Assembly: GCA_964541605.1 (NCBI GenBank)
Contig: CAZIQY010000002.1
Span: 1-64,000 of the forward strand
Reading direction: 5' to 3'
Source: CAZIQY01 sp964541605
GTDB lineage: Bacteria > Desulfobacterota > Syntrophia > Syntrophales > UBA2185
DNA: 64,000 nt
The position numbers and the translations under genes are program-made. Shown piece by piece: positions 53,694 to 62,717 of the stretch. The first letter of the stretch is position 1. Every line of letters starts with the position of its first letter. The notes beneath the pieces were generated by a model, which was not told the origin of the DNA, did no database searches, and saw only the letters and a list, made by a program, of their open reading frames with translations.

Positions 53694-54929
53694 ATGGCAG
53701 AAGAAAAAACATTTCCAAGATGGGTTCCCTTACTGTGCGGTTTGATAGGCAGCACCACGTGCGGTATGCTTTTGTACGCATGGAGCGTGTTCATCAAGCC
53801 CTTGAACGCGGAATTCGGGTGGTCCCGTGCGGAAATCGCCATGGCGTTCGCCATCTGCTGTCTCGTATTCGGGTTGATGACGTTTCCCGCGGGCCGCTTG
53901 AGCGACAAGTACGGTCCCCGGAATGTTGTTATGGTTGGCGGTATAATTCTTGGCATCGGTTTTGTCCTTTCCGGTTTTATTCAGTCAAAAATACAGCTTT
54001 ATATTACATATGGTTTGATTGCCGGCTTTGGAGGGGGATGTATTTATCTGCCTCCCATTGCGAATGCCCCCAAGTGGTGGCCTGACCGCCGCGCCCTGGC
54101 GACGGGTTTTGCCGTGGTCGGATTGGGTTTGGGATCGTTTCTCATGGGGCCTCTGGCCACGTGGATCATTACGAACCCTGAGATGGGCTGGCGCTATGTG
54201 TTCTGGTACTGCGGGGTCGCCATGGGAATCATGGCGCTTGTAGCCGGGTTTTTTCTGAAGCCCCCCCCCGCGGGCTGGAAGCCGGCTGGCTGGGCGCCTC
54301 CTGCGCCTGCCGCGGGTGCCGGCGCTCCGAAGGCGACCCGTGACTTTACACACGAGGAAACCACGAAAAGTCCCAAGTTCTGGCTCCTGTACCTGGCCTA
54401 TTTCTGCGGTTCCTTCGCGGGCTTGATGGTCATCGGCCACCTGGCCGGTTTCGGAAGGGATCAGGGCCTGACGGCCATGGCGGCCGCCGGCGCGGTGAGT
54501 TCTCTGGCATTTACCAATGCGGCAACAAGGATCCTTTCCGGCTGGTTTGTGGACATGATCGGCATTCGCGTCTATTTTGCCGTTACGTTTGCCCTGCAGA
54601 CAGCGGCGATGATCTTTATTTTCCAGCTCGGCGGCAGCGTTTACGGATTGGCGGCGATTGCCATGCTCATCGGCTGGAACTACGGCGCCATGTTTACCCT
54701 GTTCCCGGCCACGTGTGGGCAGTTCTATGGTATGACGGCCCAGGGGAGCAACTACGGACTCCTGTTTACGGCGTGGGGTCTGGCCGGGTTTGCCGGTCCC
54801 TGGGTGGGCGGCTATCTGAAGGATACGACGGGTACGTATTATGCGCCGTTCCTGATCGCGGCGGCCCTCTGCGCCCTTGGAACGGTAATTCTTTTCACGA
54901 CGAAACCGCCGGAGAAGAAATCTGTCTGA
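53694..54929 (+). CDS. MFS transporter of the oxalate/formate antiporter (OFA) family
   Basis: A 411-residue 12-helix transporter. OFA-type features include the first helix with GSTTCGMLLYAWSVFIKPLN, FPAGRLSDKYGPRNVVMVGG, and GFGGGCIYLPPIANAPKWWP. The central loop is rich in Pro, Ala and Gly (KPPPAGWKPAGW and on). Members exchange small carboxylates. With CoA-transferase genes upstream, it may import the acid that is activated, or export formate. A GGAGGG site precedes the ATG and a strong terminator follows. Confidence 0.87.
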   Translation: MAEEKTFPRWVPLLCGLIGSTTCGMLLYAWSVFIKPLNAEFGWSRAEIAMAFAICCLVFGLMTFPAGRLSDKYGPRNVVMVGGIILGIGFVLSGFIQSKIQLYITYGLIAGFGGGCIYLPPIANAPKWWPDRRALATGFAVVGLGLGSFLMGPLATWIITNPEMGWRYVFWYCGVAMGIMALVAGFFLKPPPAGWKPAGWAPPAPAAGAGAPKATRDFTHEETTKSPKFWLLYLAYFCGSFAGLMVIGHLAGFGRDQGLTAMAAAGAVSSLAFTNAATRILSGWFVDMIGIRVYFAVTFALQTAAMIFIFQLGGSVYGLAAIAMLIGWNYGAMFTLFPATCGQFYGMTAQGSNYGLLFTAWGLAGFAGPWVGGYLKDTTGTYYAPFLIAAALCALGTVILFTTKPPEKKSV

Positions 54930-54968
54930 TAGCTACGGGGTAACACATTTGGAAACCTTTTAACCATG

Positions 54969-55003
54969 GCGCCCCGGGAATTTCCCGGGGCGCTTTTATT
55001 TTA
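54969..55003 (+). terminator. Rho-independent terminator after the OFA transporter
   Basis: GCGCCCCGGG (54969-54978) pairs perfectly with CCCGGGGCGC (54984-54993) around AATTT, followed by TTTTATTTTA. This is the clearest intrinsic terminator in the window. It isolates the CoA-transferase/transporter unit from terC. Confidence 0.9.
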
Positions 55004-55054
55004 CTATCGGGCGAAAAGTGTCCATCTGAATAAAACGGCCGGGGGAAACAGGCA

Positions 55055-55816
55055 TTGGATTTAGGCGTACTGGGTCAAATACATTTTACCTGGGATTTTC
55101 TCATCGGTTTTCTCAGCATCATTGTCATCGATCTCATTCTGGCGGGGGACAATGCCGTCGTTATTGCCCTCGCTGTCCGGACCCTCCCGCAAAGCCAGCG
55201 CATGAAGGGCATCATCCTCGGAGCGGGAGCGGCGGTTTTTCTTCGCGTTCTCCTCACCTTTTTTGCCGCCCAGCTTCTACAAATTCAGTATGTTAAATGT
55301 ATCGGCGGCATGCTGATACTCTGGATTGCCGTCAAACTTTTTGTCGAAGGAGCACCGGAAGAAAAAATCAGACAGGAGGAAAAAACCTTCTGGCGGGCCA
55401 TATGGATTATCGTTATTGCCGACATCACCATGTCGACAGACAATGTCCTGGCGGTGGCCGCCGCATCCAAAGGCAATTTGTTTCTTTTGATATTCGGCCT
55501 TGGCCTGAGCATTCCTTTTGTTGTTTTCACGAGTACGCTTCTGTCCAGGTTAATGGACAAATATCCTGTTATTATCTACATCGGCGCCGCAATCCTTGGC
55601 CGGGTGGGAGGAGAGATGATCATGACCGATCCCTTTATCGTTCAGACATTTCACCCGTCAACAGCCTTACAGTACGGTGTTGAAGCGTTCTTCACCATCG
55701 GGGTCATTGTTGCCGGAAAAATCTGGATCAGGATGAAAACAGTTAATCAGGAAAAAACCGTACAAGCGACATCGGCATGCGACACCACAAGGATCGAAAA
55801 GAACAGCGATTGTTAA
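55055..55816 (+). CDS. TerC-family integral membrane protein
   Basis: A 253-residue membrane protein of the TerC/YkoY type with about 7 helices. The first conserved acidic cluster is IDLILAGDNAVVIALAVRTL and the second is DITMSTDNVLAVAAA; both are thought to take part in metal-ion export, such as manganese. The start is a TTG, with GGGGGAAA upstream; no ATG gives the first helix. The C-terminal 25 residues are polar and variable. Confidence 0.9.
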   Translation: MDLGVLGQIHFTWDFLIGFLSIIVIDLILAGDNAVVIALAVRTLPQSQRMKGIILGAGAAVFLRVLLTFFAAQLLQIQYVKCIGGMLILWIAVKLFVEGAPEEKIRQEEKTFWRAIWIIVIADITMSTDNVLAVAAASKGNLFLLIFGLGLSIPFVVFTSTLLSRLMDKYPVIIYIGAAILGRVGGEMIMTDPFIVQTFHPSTALQYGVEAFFTIGVIVAGKIWIRMKTVNQEKTVQATSACDTTRIEKNSDC

Positions 55817-56022
55817 ATCCGGTCCGCAAATGTTTTCGTGAACGATAGATGCCTCTATTATTTTAATATTTCCCTTTTTATTTTAAGCTATTTACTTTTA
55901 TTCCTTGACTAATTCACCATATCATATACCATGTATTTAAGGCACTTTCACAACCATTAGCGTAATCAAAACAATTCCCTTCAGCCAAACACCATTAAGC
56001 AGGATGATCAGACGGAGGCATC

Positions 56023-56169
56023 ATGGATCTGACTACTTTTGGCGTGACAATCACCATCGTTGGTATGGGGGGCACCCTTGCCAGTCTCTGGTTTCTGACC
56101 ATCGTTATCACCGTCCTTAAATGCTTCTTCCCCTATCGCGAATCGGAAGACAGGGAGGAGAGAAGATGA
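56023..56169 (+). CDS. Small single-helix membrane protein, OadG-like
   Basis: A 48-residue protein from an ATG with an ACGGAGG site. One membrane helix (GVTITIVGMGGTLASLWFLT and on) is followed by a charged tail (PYRESEDREERR). It resembles the small gamma subunit of sodium-pumping decarboxylases (OadG), which anchors that complex. Its stop overlaps the ATG of the next small gene (ATGA), as coupled subunit genes often do. Confidence 0.6.
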   Translation: MDLTTFGVTITIVGMGGTLASLWFLTIVITVLKCFFPYRESEDREERR

Positions 56170-56336
56170 TCGATGCCTTTCAATCCGGCTTCGGCAGCCT
56201 GATTATGGGTTTCAGCCTTCTGACCATCGAAAACATGCTCATGATTGCCGTGGGCTACGGACTCCTATGGCTGGGTATAAGGAATATGAATACAACGTAT
56301 TTTGTTAATCAAGTATTGAGGATACAATTCCATTAA
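56166..56336 (+). pseudogene. Truncated OadB-like sodium-pump decarboxylase beta subunit
   Basis: A 56-residue frame. Residues 1-40 (FGSLIMGFSLLTIENMLMIA, VGYGLLWLGIRN) look like the N-terminal segment of OadB, the sodium-translocating beta subunit, which is normally about 370-430 residues with many helices. The rest (NMNTTYFVNQVLRIQFH) is unrelated and the gene stops 24 bases before acs. It is probably a truncated remnant, although a small functional membrane peptide cannot be excluded. Confidence 0.6.
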
Positions 56337-56360
56337 CGATAAAGGAGGGGGAGGTGGCAT

Positions 56361-58337
56361 ATGGAAGAAGCAGAAAAGATTGAGTTGAAGGAAGTTTATT
56401 CCGTACCCGAATGGGCAAGGCAGAAGGCGTACATCAAAGACAGGGATGAATATGAGAAGCTGTGGAATCGTTCTATTGAAGATCCCGATGTTTTCTGGTC
56501 GGAGATTGCCTCTGAGTACGTGGACTGGTTCAGGAAGTGGGACTCCGTAGAGGACTATAACTTCGATGTGGGCGCCGGCCCTGTTTACGTGAAGTATTTC
56601 GAAGGCGGCAAGCTCAATGTTTCGTACAACTGTCTGGACAGGCACTTGAAAACGCGTGGGGATAAGGTTGCCATTCAGTGGGAGGGGAATGAACCGGGAG
56701 AAGACAGGGCCTATACCTATAGAGAACTTCATAATGAGGCGTGCAAGTTTGCCAATGTCCTCAAGTCGTTAGGCGTCAAGAAGGGCGACCGGGTATGTTT
56801 CTATCTTCCCATGATCCCTGAGCTTGCCATCGGGATGCTTGCCTGCACCCGTATCGGCGCCGTGCACGGTGTCGTCTTCGGGGGTTTTTCCGCCGACTCT
56901 CTGCGGGACAGAATTCTGGACAGCGGATCGAAGGTTCTGGTGACCTGTGACGGGACATTCCGGGGCGCCAAGGCCGTTCCCCAGAAAAGCAATGCCGATG
57001 AGGCGGCGAAGCCGTGCCCTTCCGTCGAGAGGGTCATCGTGGTGAAGAGGGTCGGCGAGAAGATTGCGTGCAGCATGCAGGCAGGCAGAGACCTCTGGTG
57101 GCATGAGGAGATGGCAAAGGCAAGCGGAGAGTGCGAGCCGGAATGGATGGACGCCGAGGATCCCCTTTATATCCTCTATACGTCAGGTTCCACGGGGAAG
57201 CCGAAGGGTGTCATGCACACTACCGGCGGGTATCTGGTGTACGTGGCCTACACGCACAGGATGATCTTCGACTACCATGAGGAAGACATCTTCTGGTGCA
57301 CCGCGGACATCGGTTGGGTAACGGGTCACAGCTACATTTTGTATGGACCGCTGTGCAACGGCGCCACCTCGGTGATGTTTGAAGGCGTACCCAACTATCC
57401 CGATATGAGCCGTTTCTGGAAGGTGGTGGAGAAGTACAAGGTGACGATTTTCTATACAGCTCCCACGGCCATTCGTGCCATTGCCAAGGAGGGGAGCGAG
57501 TGGGTGAAGAAGGCGGACATATCCTCACTCAGGATCCTCGGTACGGTAGGTGAGCCGATCAATCCGGAGGCCTGGAACTGGTATCATCACAACATCGGGC
57601 GGGATGATCTCCCGATTGTGGATACGTGGTGGCAGACGGAGACGGGAGGCATTCTTATCACCCCGCTGCCCGGCGCTATTGATCTCAAGCCCGGCAAGGC
57701 GACCGTTCCTTTTATGGGAGTATTCCCTGCCATTATCGATGAGTGGGGTGAGGAGATCATGGAGACGGTTGCGAGCGGTCCCCTGTGTATCAAGAAGCCC
57801 TGGCCGGGGATCATGCGCAGTGTCTATGGCGACCCCGGGAGGTTCCAGGAGACTTACTTTGTCCAGCGTCCCGGATTCTATTATACCGGTGACGGCGCCA
57901 CCCGGGATGAGGTCGGATATTACCAGCTGATGGGTCGTATCGATGATGTCATCAATGTTTCCGGTCACAGACTGGGAACGGCGGAAATCGAGAGCGCCCT
58001 GGTTGCCCATGAGAAGGTGGCAGAGGCAGCCGTTGTCGGTTATCCCCATGACATCAAGGGTCAGTCCATCTATGCCTATGTGACTCTGAAGACGGGCGTG
58101 GAGAAATCGGAGACGTTGAAGAAGGAGCTGGTAGCGCATGTCAGGAACCTGATCGGCCCTATCGCGACGCCGGAGAAAATCCAGTGGGCCGATGGTTTGC
58201 CGAAGACCCGGAGCGGCAAGATCATGAGAAGGATTTTGAGAAAGGTTGCAGCAAACGAGATCGGTGAACTGGGAGACACCACGACGCTCGCCGATCCTTC
58301 CGTTGTTGACGATATCGTGAAAAATAGAGTGTTGTAA
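56361..58337 (+). CDS. acs: Acetyl-CoA synthetase (AMP-forming)
   Basis: A 658-residue enzyme making acetyl-CoA (or propionyl-CoA) from the acid, ATP and CoA. The adenylation motif is YTSGSTGKPKGVMH (about residue 272); others are ADIGWVTGHSYILYGPL, DTWWQTETGGILITPLPG, YYTGDGATRDE and the C-terminal TRSGKIMRRILRK with the lysine that is acetylated in the family. Length is typical. A GGAGGGGGAGG site precedes the ATG. Confidence 0.95.
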   Translation: MEEAEKIELKEVYSVPEWARQKAYIKDRDEYEKLWNRSIEDPDVFWSEIASEYVDWFRKWDSVEDYNFDVGAGPVYVKYFEGGKLNVSYNCLDRHLKTRGDKVAIQWEGNEPGEDRAYTYRELHNEACKFANVLKSLGVKKGDRVCFYLPMIPELAIGMLACTRIGAVHGVVFGGFSADSLRDRILDSGSKVLVTCDGTFRGAKAVPQKSNADEAAKPCPSVERVIVVKRVGEKIACSMQAGRDLWWHEEMAKASGECEPEWMDAEDPLYILYTSGSTGKPKGVMHTTGGYLVYVAYTHRMIFDYHEEDIFWCTADIGWVTGHSYILYGPLCNGATSVMFEGVPNYPDMSRFWKVVEKYKVTIFYTAPTAIRAIAKEGSEWVKKADISSLRILGTVGEPINPEAWNWYHHNIGRDDLPIVDTWWQTETGGILITPLPGAIDLKPGKATVPFMGVFPAIIDEWGEEIMETVASGPLCIKKPWPGIMRSVYGDPGRFQETYFVQRPGFYYTGDGATRDEVGYYQLMGRIDDVINVSGHRLGTAEIESALVAHEKVAEAAVVGYPHDIKGQSIYAYVTLKTGVEKSETLKKELVAHVRNLIGPIATPEKIQWADGLPKTRSGKIMRRILRKVAANEIGELGDTTTLADPSVVDDIVKNRVL

Positions 58338-58356
58338 GAGCAATAGGAGGTGCATT

Positions 58357-58650
58357 ATGATTAGAGTAATGATCGAAAGGCGGTGCCAGCCCGGCAAAGA
58401 GAAGCAACTCCGGGATCTGTTGCTGGAATTGAGATCGGCTGCGATGAGGCAGCATGGCTACCTTACCGGCGAAACTCTTCGTGAGGCCGAAAACCCTTCA
58501 ATTTTCATGGTCATCGGCACATGGATCACACTCGAGGCATGGAAAGCGTGGCAGACGTCCAGACAGCGCCTGTTAATAGAAGAGATGATGGACTCCCTGC
58601 TCGCTGCCGAAAGAAAGGTTCGTGTTTTCCTTGAGGATGTCGAGGGATAA
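58357..58650 (+). CDS. ABM-domain (antibiotic biosynthesis monooxygenase-like) small protein
   Basis: A 97-residue dimeric ferredoxin-like fold protein: IRVMIERRCQPGKEKQLRDL, the central HGYLTGETLREAENPSIFMV and GTWITLEAWKAWQTS. The ABM superfamily includes monooxygenases, haem-degrading enzymes and non-enzymatic members; no catalytic residue is certain here. It follows acs by 19 bases with AGGAGG, so it is in the same operon. Confidence 0.78.
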   Translation: MIRVMIERRCQPGKEKQLRDLLLELRSAAMRQHGYLTGETLREAENPSIFMVIGTWITLEAWKAWQTSRQRLLIEEMMDSLLAAERKVRVFLEDVEG

Positions 58651-58727
58651 TCCGTATCCATTCCCACACGACTGCGGAGAAGAGGCGATATGAATTTGAC
58701 ACACTATACAGAAAAAGGGGGGGCATT

Positions 58728-58937
58728 ATGTCAGTATACAGCATTATCGAACTTGTGGGATCAAGTCCAACATCCTGGGAAGATGCTACTCGGCACGCCC
58801 TGGCAACCGCTTCCAAGACACTCGAAGATCTCAGAGTTGCAGAGGTTATAAAACAGGATGTGACTATTGAAAATGGGAAAATAACATCCTTCCGTGTAAG
58901 ACTTAATCTCTCATTCAAGTATCGTGAACGTGCCTGA
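58728..58937 (+). CDS. Dodecin-family protein
   Basis: A 69-residue protein with the dodecin pattern: IIELVGSSPTSWEDATRHAL, then EDLRVAEVIKQDVTIENGKI and FRVRLNLSFKY. Dodecins form hollow 12-mers that store flavins or CoA derivatives. The Trp that stacks on the flavin in the typical WFEV motif is replaced (RVAEV), so this copy may not bind flavin in the standard way. It is preceded by GGGGGGG and lies 77 bases after the ABM gene. Confidence 0.85.
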   Translation: MSVYSIIELVGSSPTSWEDATRHALATASKTLEDLRVAEVIKQDVTIENGKITSFRVRLNLSFKYRERA

Positions 58938-59328
58938 ACAATTCAGGTTCAATTCCAGGACCATGATAAATAGAGGGGTCAAAAGACCCCTCTACGCTTG
59001 TAGAATCACCTCTCGGCATGTTTGTCCGTGGAAATATTATCTTGGGACCATGCATTTAAAAAACAAATGAAAAGTTTTCTTTTGCTTCAAACCTTTCGAC
59101 TTCCGTCAATAACACAAATCTATAACTTCCTGTCAGAAAACAGTTGACAGAAACCGTTTTGGATGGTAAGGAAGACGCGCAAAAAAACCAATTCGCCCAC
59201 CAATATAGAGACCTTTGAGTAACGGCAATATGCCAAAAAGATTACAGTGTAAGTATAGTGTTTTATTTACTTTGCGGAATGGTTTTATTCAAGGGTTTCC
59301 TATTGACAATATCTTCAGGAGGTAGACT
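58938..59328. other. Intergenic region upstream of the mutase genes, with inverted repeats
   Basis: A 391-base gap. AGAGGGGTC (58972-58980) and GACCCCTCT (58985-58993) form a 9-bp hairpin just after dodecin, without a T run, a probable transcript end. CTGTCA (59130-59135) and TGACAG (59145-59150) form a second inverted repeat that may be an operator. No conserved frame or B12 riboswitch motif was seen. Confidence 0.55.
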
Positions 59329-61008
59329 ATGTTTAATGAGAAGGAGTTGGAAAAGATCAAAGCCGGAAAAAAGAAATGGTCGGAAGGGACTCTGGCGAAG
59401 ACCTTGAGCAAAGTCCCGGAAAAAAAGGCTTTTACCACATGGTCCGGAATCCCTGTCGAGACTCTCTATACCCCGGCGGAAGTTGTCGGTCTGGATTATG
59501 AGAGCAAAATCGGCTATCCCGGCGAGTATCCGTATACCCGCGGCGTTCAGCCCAACATGTTTCGGGGCAGGTTCTGGACCATGCGTCAGTATGCCGGATT
59601 CGGCAGCGCCAAGGAAACGAATGCCCGCTACCGTTATCTGTTAGGTCAGGGGCAGACGGGGTTGAGTGTCGCCTTTCATCTTCCCACCCAGGCGGGCTAT
59701 GACAGCGATCATCCCCTGTCCATGGGCGAAGTAGGAAAGGTCGGCGCCGCCATCGACCATATCGGCGATGTTCGCATTCTGTTCGACCAGATCCCTCTGG
59801 ACAAGGTTACAACGTCCATGACCGTCAACGCCGCAGCCACGGTGCTGCTTGCCATGTATCTCTCTGTCGCGGAAGAACAGGGAGGAAGCTATGACAAACT
59901 GGGTGGAACCATCCAGAACGACGTCCTCAAGGAAATCATCTGCCGTGGTCAGTATATTTTTCCCCCCAAACCGACCATGCGTCTCACCGTCGATCTGATC
60001 GAGTTCTGCCAGAAATATGTTCCCCGCTGGAACAGCATCAGCGTTAGCGGTTACCACATCCGCGAATCAGGCTCCACGGCCGCTCAGGAGATGGCCTTCA
60101 CCATCGCTGACGGAATCGCTTATGCTGAAGCCTGTGTAGCAAGAGGCATCCCTGTAGATTCCTTTGCGCCAAGACTCTCTTTCTTCTTTAACGCCTTCAC
60201 CGACGTCTTGGAAGAGGTGGCTAAATTCCGGGCAGCAAGGCGCGTCTGGGCCAAAATCATGAAGGAAAGATTCGGCGCCAAGGACCCCCGTTCCATGATG
60301 CTTCGCTATCATGTGCAGACCGGCGGCGTTACCCTGACGGCACAGCAGCCGTTGAACAACATCGTCAGGGTTGGTCTCCAGACATTCGCCACCGCATTAG
60401 GCGGGAACCAGTCCCTCCATACGAACTCGTATGACGAAGCCTTGTGTCTCCCCACCCAGGGCGCAGTGACCGTCGCCCTGCGAACGCAGCAGATTATTGC
60501 CGAGGAGAGCGGCGCCTGTGTGACTGTCGATCCTCTGGCCGGATCTTACTATGTAGAATCTCTGACCGACAAGATCGAAGCGGAAATTGAAGATTACATC
60601 AAGAAGATTGACGCCATGGGTGGAACCCTGATGGCAATCGAGCAGGGATACATTCAGAAGGAAATTCAGAACAGCGCTTACCTGTTCCAGAAGTCCATTG
60701 ACTCCGGTGCGCGGGCATACGTAGGGGTGAACAAATATACCATGGAGGAGCCCCCTGTAACAGATCTCCTCAGAGTGGACATGAAAGTAGGCGAAGAAAA
60801 GGCCAAAGAACTGAAGGAATGGCGAGCCAAGCGCGATAATGCTGCCTGGAAGAAAGCTCTGGATAAGCTGCGTGCAGTCTCCAAGACAGACGAGAACGTA
60901 ATGCCAACCGTTATCGAGGTAGTCAAGGCCGGGGCAACCGTAGGCGAGGTTTGTGACGTGTGGCGAGATGTATTCGGGCAGTATCGACCCAAGGAATTTA
61001 TTTCATGA
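59329..61008 (+). CDS. Methylmalonyl-CoA mutase, large (catalytic) subunit
   Basis: A 559-residue TIM-barrel subunit of a B12-dependent acyl-CoA mutase without its own B12 domain, as in archaeal and many deltaproteobacterial enzymes. RFWTMRQYAGFG has Tyr88 at the position that marks methylmalonyl-CoA mutase (Phe in isobutyryl-, Ile in 2-hydroxyisobutyryl-CoA mutases). GLSVAFHLPTQAGYDSDHP, the PPKPTMRLTVD region and NSISVSGYHIRESG are conserved. It interconverts methylmalonyl- and succinyl-CoA in propionate metabolism. An AGGAGG site precedes the ATG. The B12 subunit gene is 19 bases downstream. Confidence 0.93.
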   Translation: MFNEKELEKIKAGKKKWSEGTLAKTLSKVPEKKAFTTWSGIPVETLYTPAEVVGLDYESKIGYPGEYPYTRGVQPNMFRGRFWTMRQYAGFGSAKETNARYRYLLGQGQTGLSVAFHLPTQAGYDSDHPLSMGEVGKVGAAIDHIGDVRILFDQIPLDKVTTSMTVNAAATVLLAMYLSVAEEQGGSYDKLGGTIQNDVLKEIICRGQYIFPPKPTMRLTVDLIEFCQKYVPRWNSISVSGYHIRESGSTAAQEMAFTIADGIAYAEACVARGIPVDSFAPRLSFFFNAFTDVLEEVAKFRAARRVWAKIMKERFGAKDPRSMMLRYHVQTGGVTLTAQQPLNNIVRVGLQTFATALGGNQSLHTNSYDEALCLPTQGAVTVALRTQQIIAEESGACVTVDPLAGSYYVESLTDKIEAEIEDYIKKIDAMGGTLMAIEQGYIQKEIQNSAYLFQKSIDSGARAYVGVNKYTMEEPPVTDLLRVDMKVGEEKAKELKEWRAKRDNAAWKKALDKLRAVSKTDENVMPTVIEVVKAGATVGEVCDVWRDVFGQYRPKEFIS

Positions 61009-61027
61009 TGTGTGGAGGTGACTTACA

Positions 61028-61429
61028 ATGGCAGAAAAGAAGATAAAAATTATCGTTGCAAAACCCGGGTTGGACGGCCATGATCGTGGGGCCAAGCTCC
61101 TGTCCCGTATCTTTGCTGAGGCCGGTATGGAAGTCGTCTACACCGGATTACGGCAGACACCGGAAATGATTGTCGAGGCAGCGCTTCAGGAAGATGCTGA
61201 TGTTGTTGGTCTGAGCAGTCTTTCGGGCGTCCATAACTACTTCTTCCCGAAAGTGGTCGAGCTGCTGAAGGCAAAGAAGCTTGCAAATGTCCTGGTGGTT
61301 GGGGGCGGAATCATCCCGTTGGAAGACATCCCCGAACTGAAGAAGGCAGGAATAGCGGAAATATTCGGACCGGGAACGTCGACGGAAGTGATCGTTGATT
61401 TTATCAAATCGAACGTCCAGGCCAAGTAA
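61028..61429 (+). CDS. Methylmalonyl-CoA mutase, B12-binding small subunit
   Basis: A 133-residue cobalamin-binding domain with the DxHxxG motif (Asp16, His18, Gly21 in GLDGHDRGAK), SSLSG for the nucleotide tail and VVGGGIIPLED. It binds adenosylcobalamin and assembles with the large subunit encoded just upstream. A GGAGGTGA site precedes the start. Confidence 0.96.
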   Translation: MAEKKIKIIVAKPGLDGHDRGAKLLSRIFAEAGMEVVYTGLRQTPEMIVEAALQEDADVVGLSSLSGVHNYFFPKVVELLKAKKLANVLVVGGGIIPLEDIPELKKAGIAEIFGPGTSTEVIVDFIKSNVQAK

Positions 61430-61437
61430 TAAGACGC

Positions 61438-61459
61438 ATCCTGCCGTCTGTAGCAGGAT
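61438..61459 (+). terminator. Hairpin after the mutase small subunit
   Basis: ATCCTGC (61438-61444) pairs with GCAGGAT (61453-61459) around an 8-base loop, 9 bases after the stop codon. No T run follows. It may partly terminate the transcript or stabilise the mutase mRNA ahead of meaB. Confidence 0.45.
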
Positions 61460-61564
61460 AAACGGTTAAAAATAGCAGGGGGGGCTGTGTATCGCCTCCC
61501 CTGCCTTTCAACATGATAACCGGACGGCTTTCCGAATGCCGGTTATTAAACTGAGCAAGAATCC

Positions 61565-62524
61565 ATGACCATGAATTACGCAGATGAAATCCTCAAGGGG
61601 TCTCCACTGGCCGTGTCGCGAGTGATCTCCTGGCTTGAAAATGAGGATGATCGGGCCCGCTCCTGCATAGAAGAAATTTACCCCCACACAGGAAATGCTT
61701 ATATCGTGGGAATCACCGGATCTCCAGGTACGGGAAAAAGCACCCTTACAGACGGTTTGACCTGGCAGATGCGTCAAAGAGATCTAACCGTGGGGATTGT
61801 TGCCGTCGATCCGTCGAGTCCCTTCACGGGAGGCGCCTTACTGGGTGACAGGATTCGCATGACCCGTCATAGTGAAGATCCGGGTGTTTTCATGCGCAGC
61901 ATGGCTACTCGTGGCGCTCTGGGCGGTCTGGCCCAATTTACTCAGGGAGCGACAAAGGTCCTGGACGCTTCCGGCAAGAATATCATCATTATCGAAACGG
62001 TTGGCGTGGGGCAGGACGAAGTGGATATCATGCGTGTTGCCGATACTACATGCGTCGTGCTGGTTCCGGGACTGGGGGATGTCATCCAGAGCATGAAAGC
62101 AGGAATCATGGAAATTGCTGACGTTTATATGATCAACAAATCCGATCAGCCGGGAGCCGATCAACTCTACTCCGAGGTGATGTTCCGGGTCGATCAGGAC
62201 GTACATATGAAGAAGCGGAAGTGGGTGCCGCCGGTCGTCAAAACCGTCGCCGTGGAGGGCAAGGGGGAAGACGATCTCCTGGATGCCATCATGTCACACC
62301 GGAAATATTTGGAAGAATCCGGTGATTTCATGGTAAAACGGCGCGAACGCACCCGCCAGGAAACCCTTCAGATGATTCACCATGAACTCTTTCGTGTGAT
62401 TCGCCAGCGCCTTGACAGAAACAGCCGGATCGAAGTGATGGTGGGGGCGATTATGGAACACAAGGTAAATCCCTATAAGATTGTGGAAAAAGTCGTCAGC
62501 GAGTGGCTTCCTGCATCAAAGTAA
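61565..62524 (+). CDS. meaB: Methylmalonyl-CoA mutase-associated GTPase MeaB/ArgK
   Basis: A 319-residue G3E GTPase that loads and protects the B12 cofactor of the mutase. The P-loop is GSPGTGKST (residues 52-60); VAVDPSSPFTGGALLGDRIR, the switch region ETVGVGQDEVDI and the base motif NKSD are present. It lies just after the mutase genes, its usual position. The start has only a weak ribosome-binding site; an ATG two codons further is possible. Confidence 0.95.
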   Translation: MTMNYADEILKGSPLAVSRVISWLENEDDRARSCIEEIYPHTGNAYIVGITGSPGTGKSTLTDGLTWQMRQRDLTVGIVAVDPSSPFTGGALLGDRIRMTRHSEDPGVFMRSMATRGALGGLAQFTQGATKVLDASGKNIIIIETVGVGQDEVDIMRVADTTCVVLVPGLGDVIQSMKAGIMEIADVYMINKSDQPGADQLYSEVMFRVDQDVHMKKRKWVPPVVKTVAVEGKGEDDLLDAIMSHRKYLEESGDFMVKRRERTRQETLQMIHHELFRVIRQRLDRNSRIEVMVGAIMEHKVNPYKIVEKVVSEWLPASK

Positions 62525-62717
62525 GTCTCCGCTTTTTTTATACCTGAAACCTTGATGATATCCGCCATGCGGAAGCTTATCCAATTTTTCTTTTTCCGCC
62601 TTCCAGCATTTTCCTTATGTAAAAGCCTCTTCCTTCCATCTGGAATTCAAGCAAATATTTTTCGTTATGAATGAACATATCGAATGTTTTGAAAAAAACG
62701 TCTGGGGTGAGTATTGG

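Noticed and set aside
58940..58960. T-loop-like GGTTCAATTCC suggesting a tRNA
   Set aside because: No acceptor, D or anticodon stems can be drawn around it.
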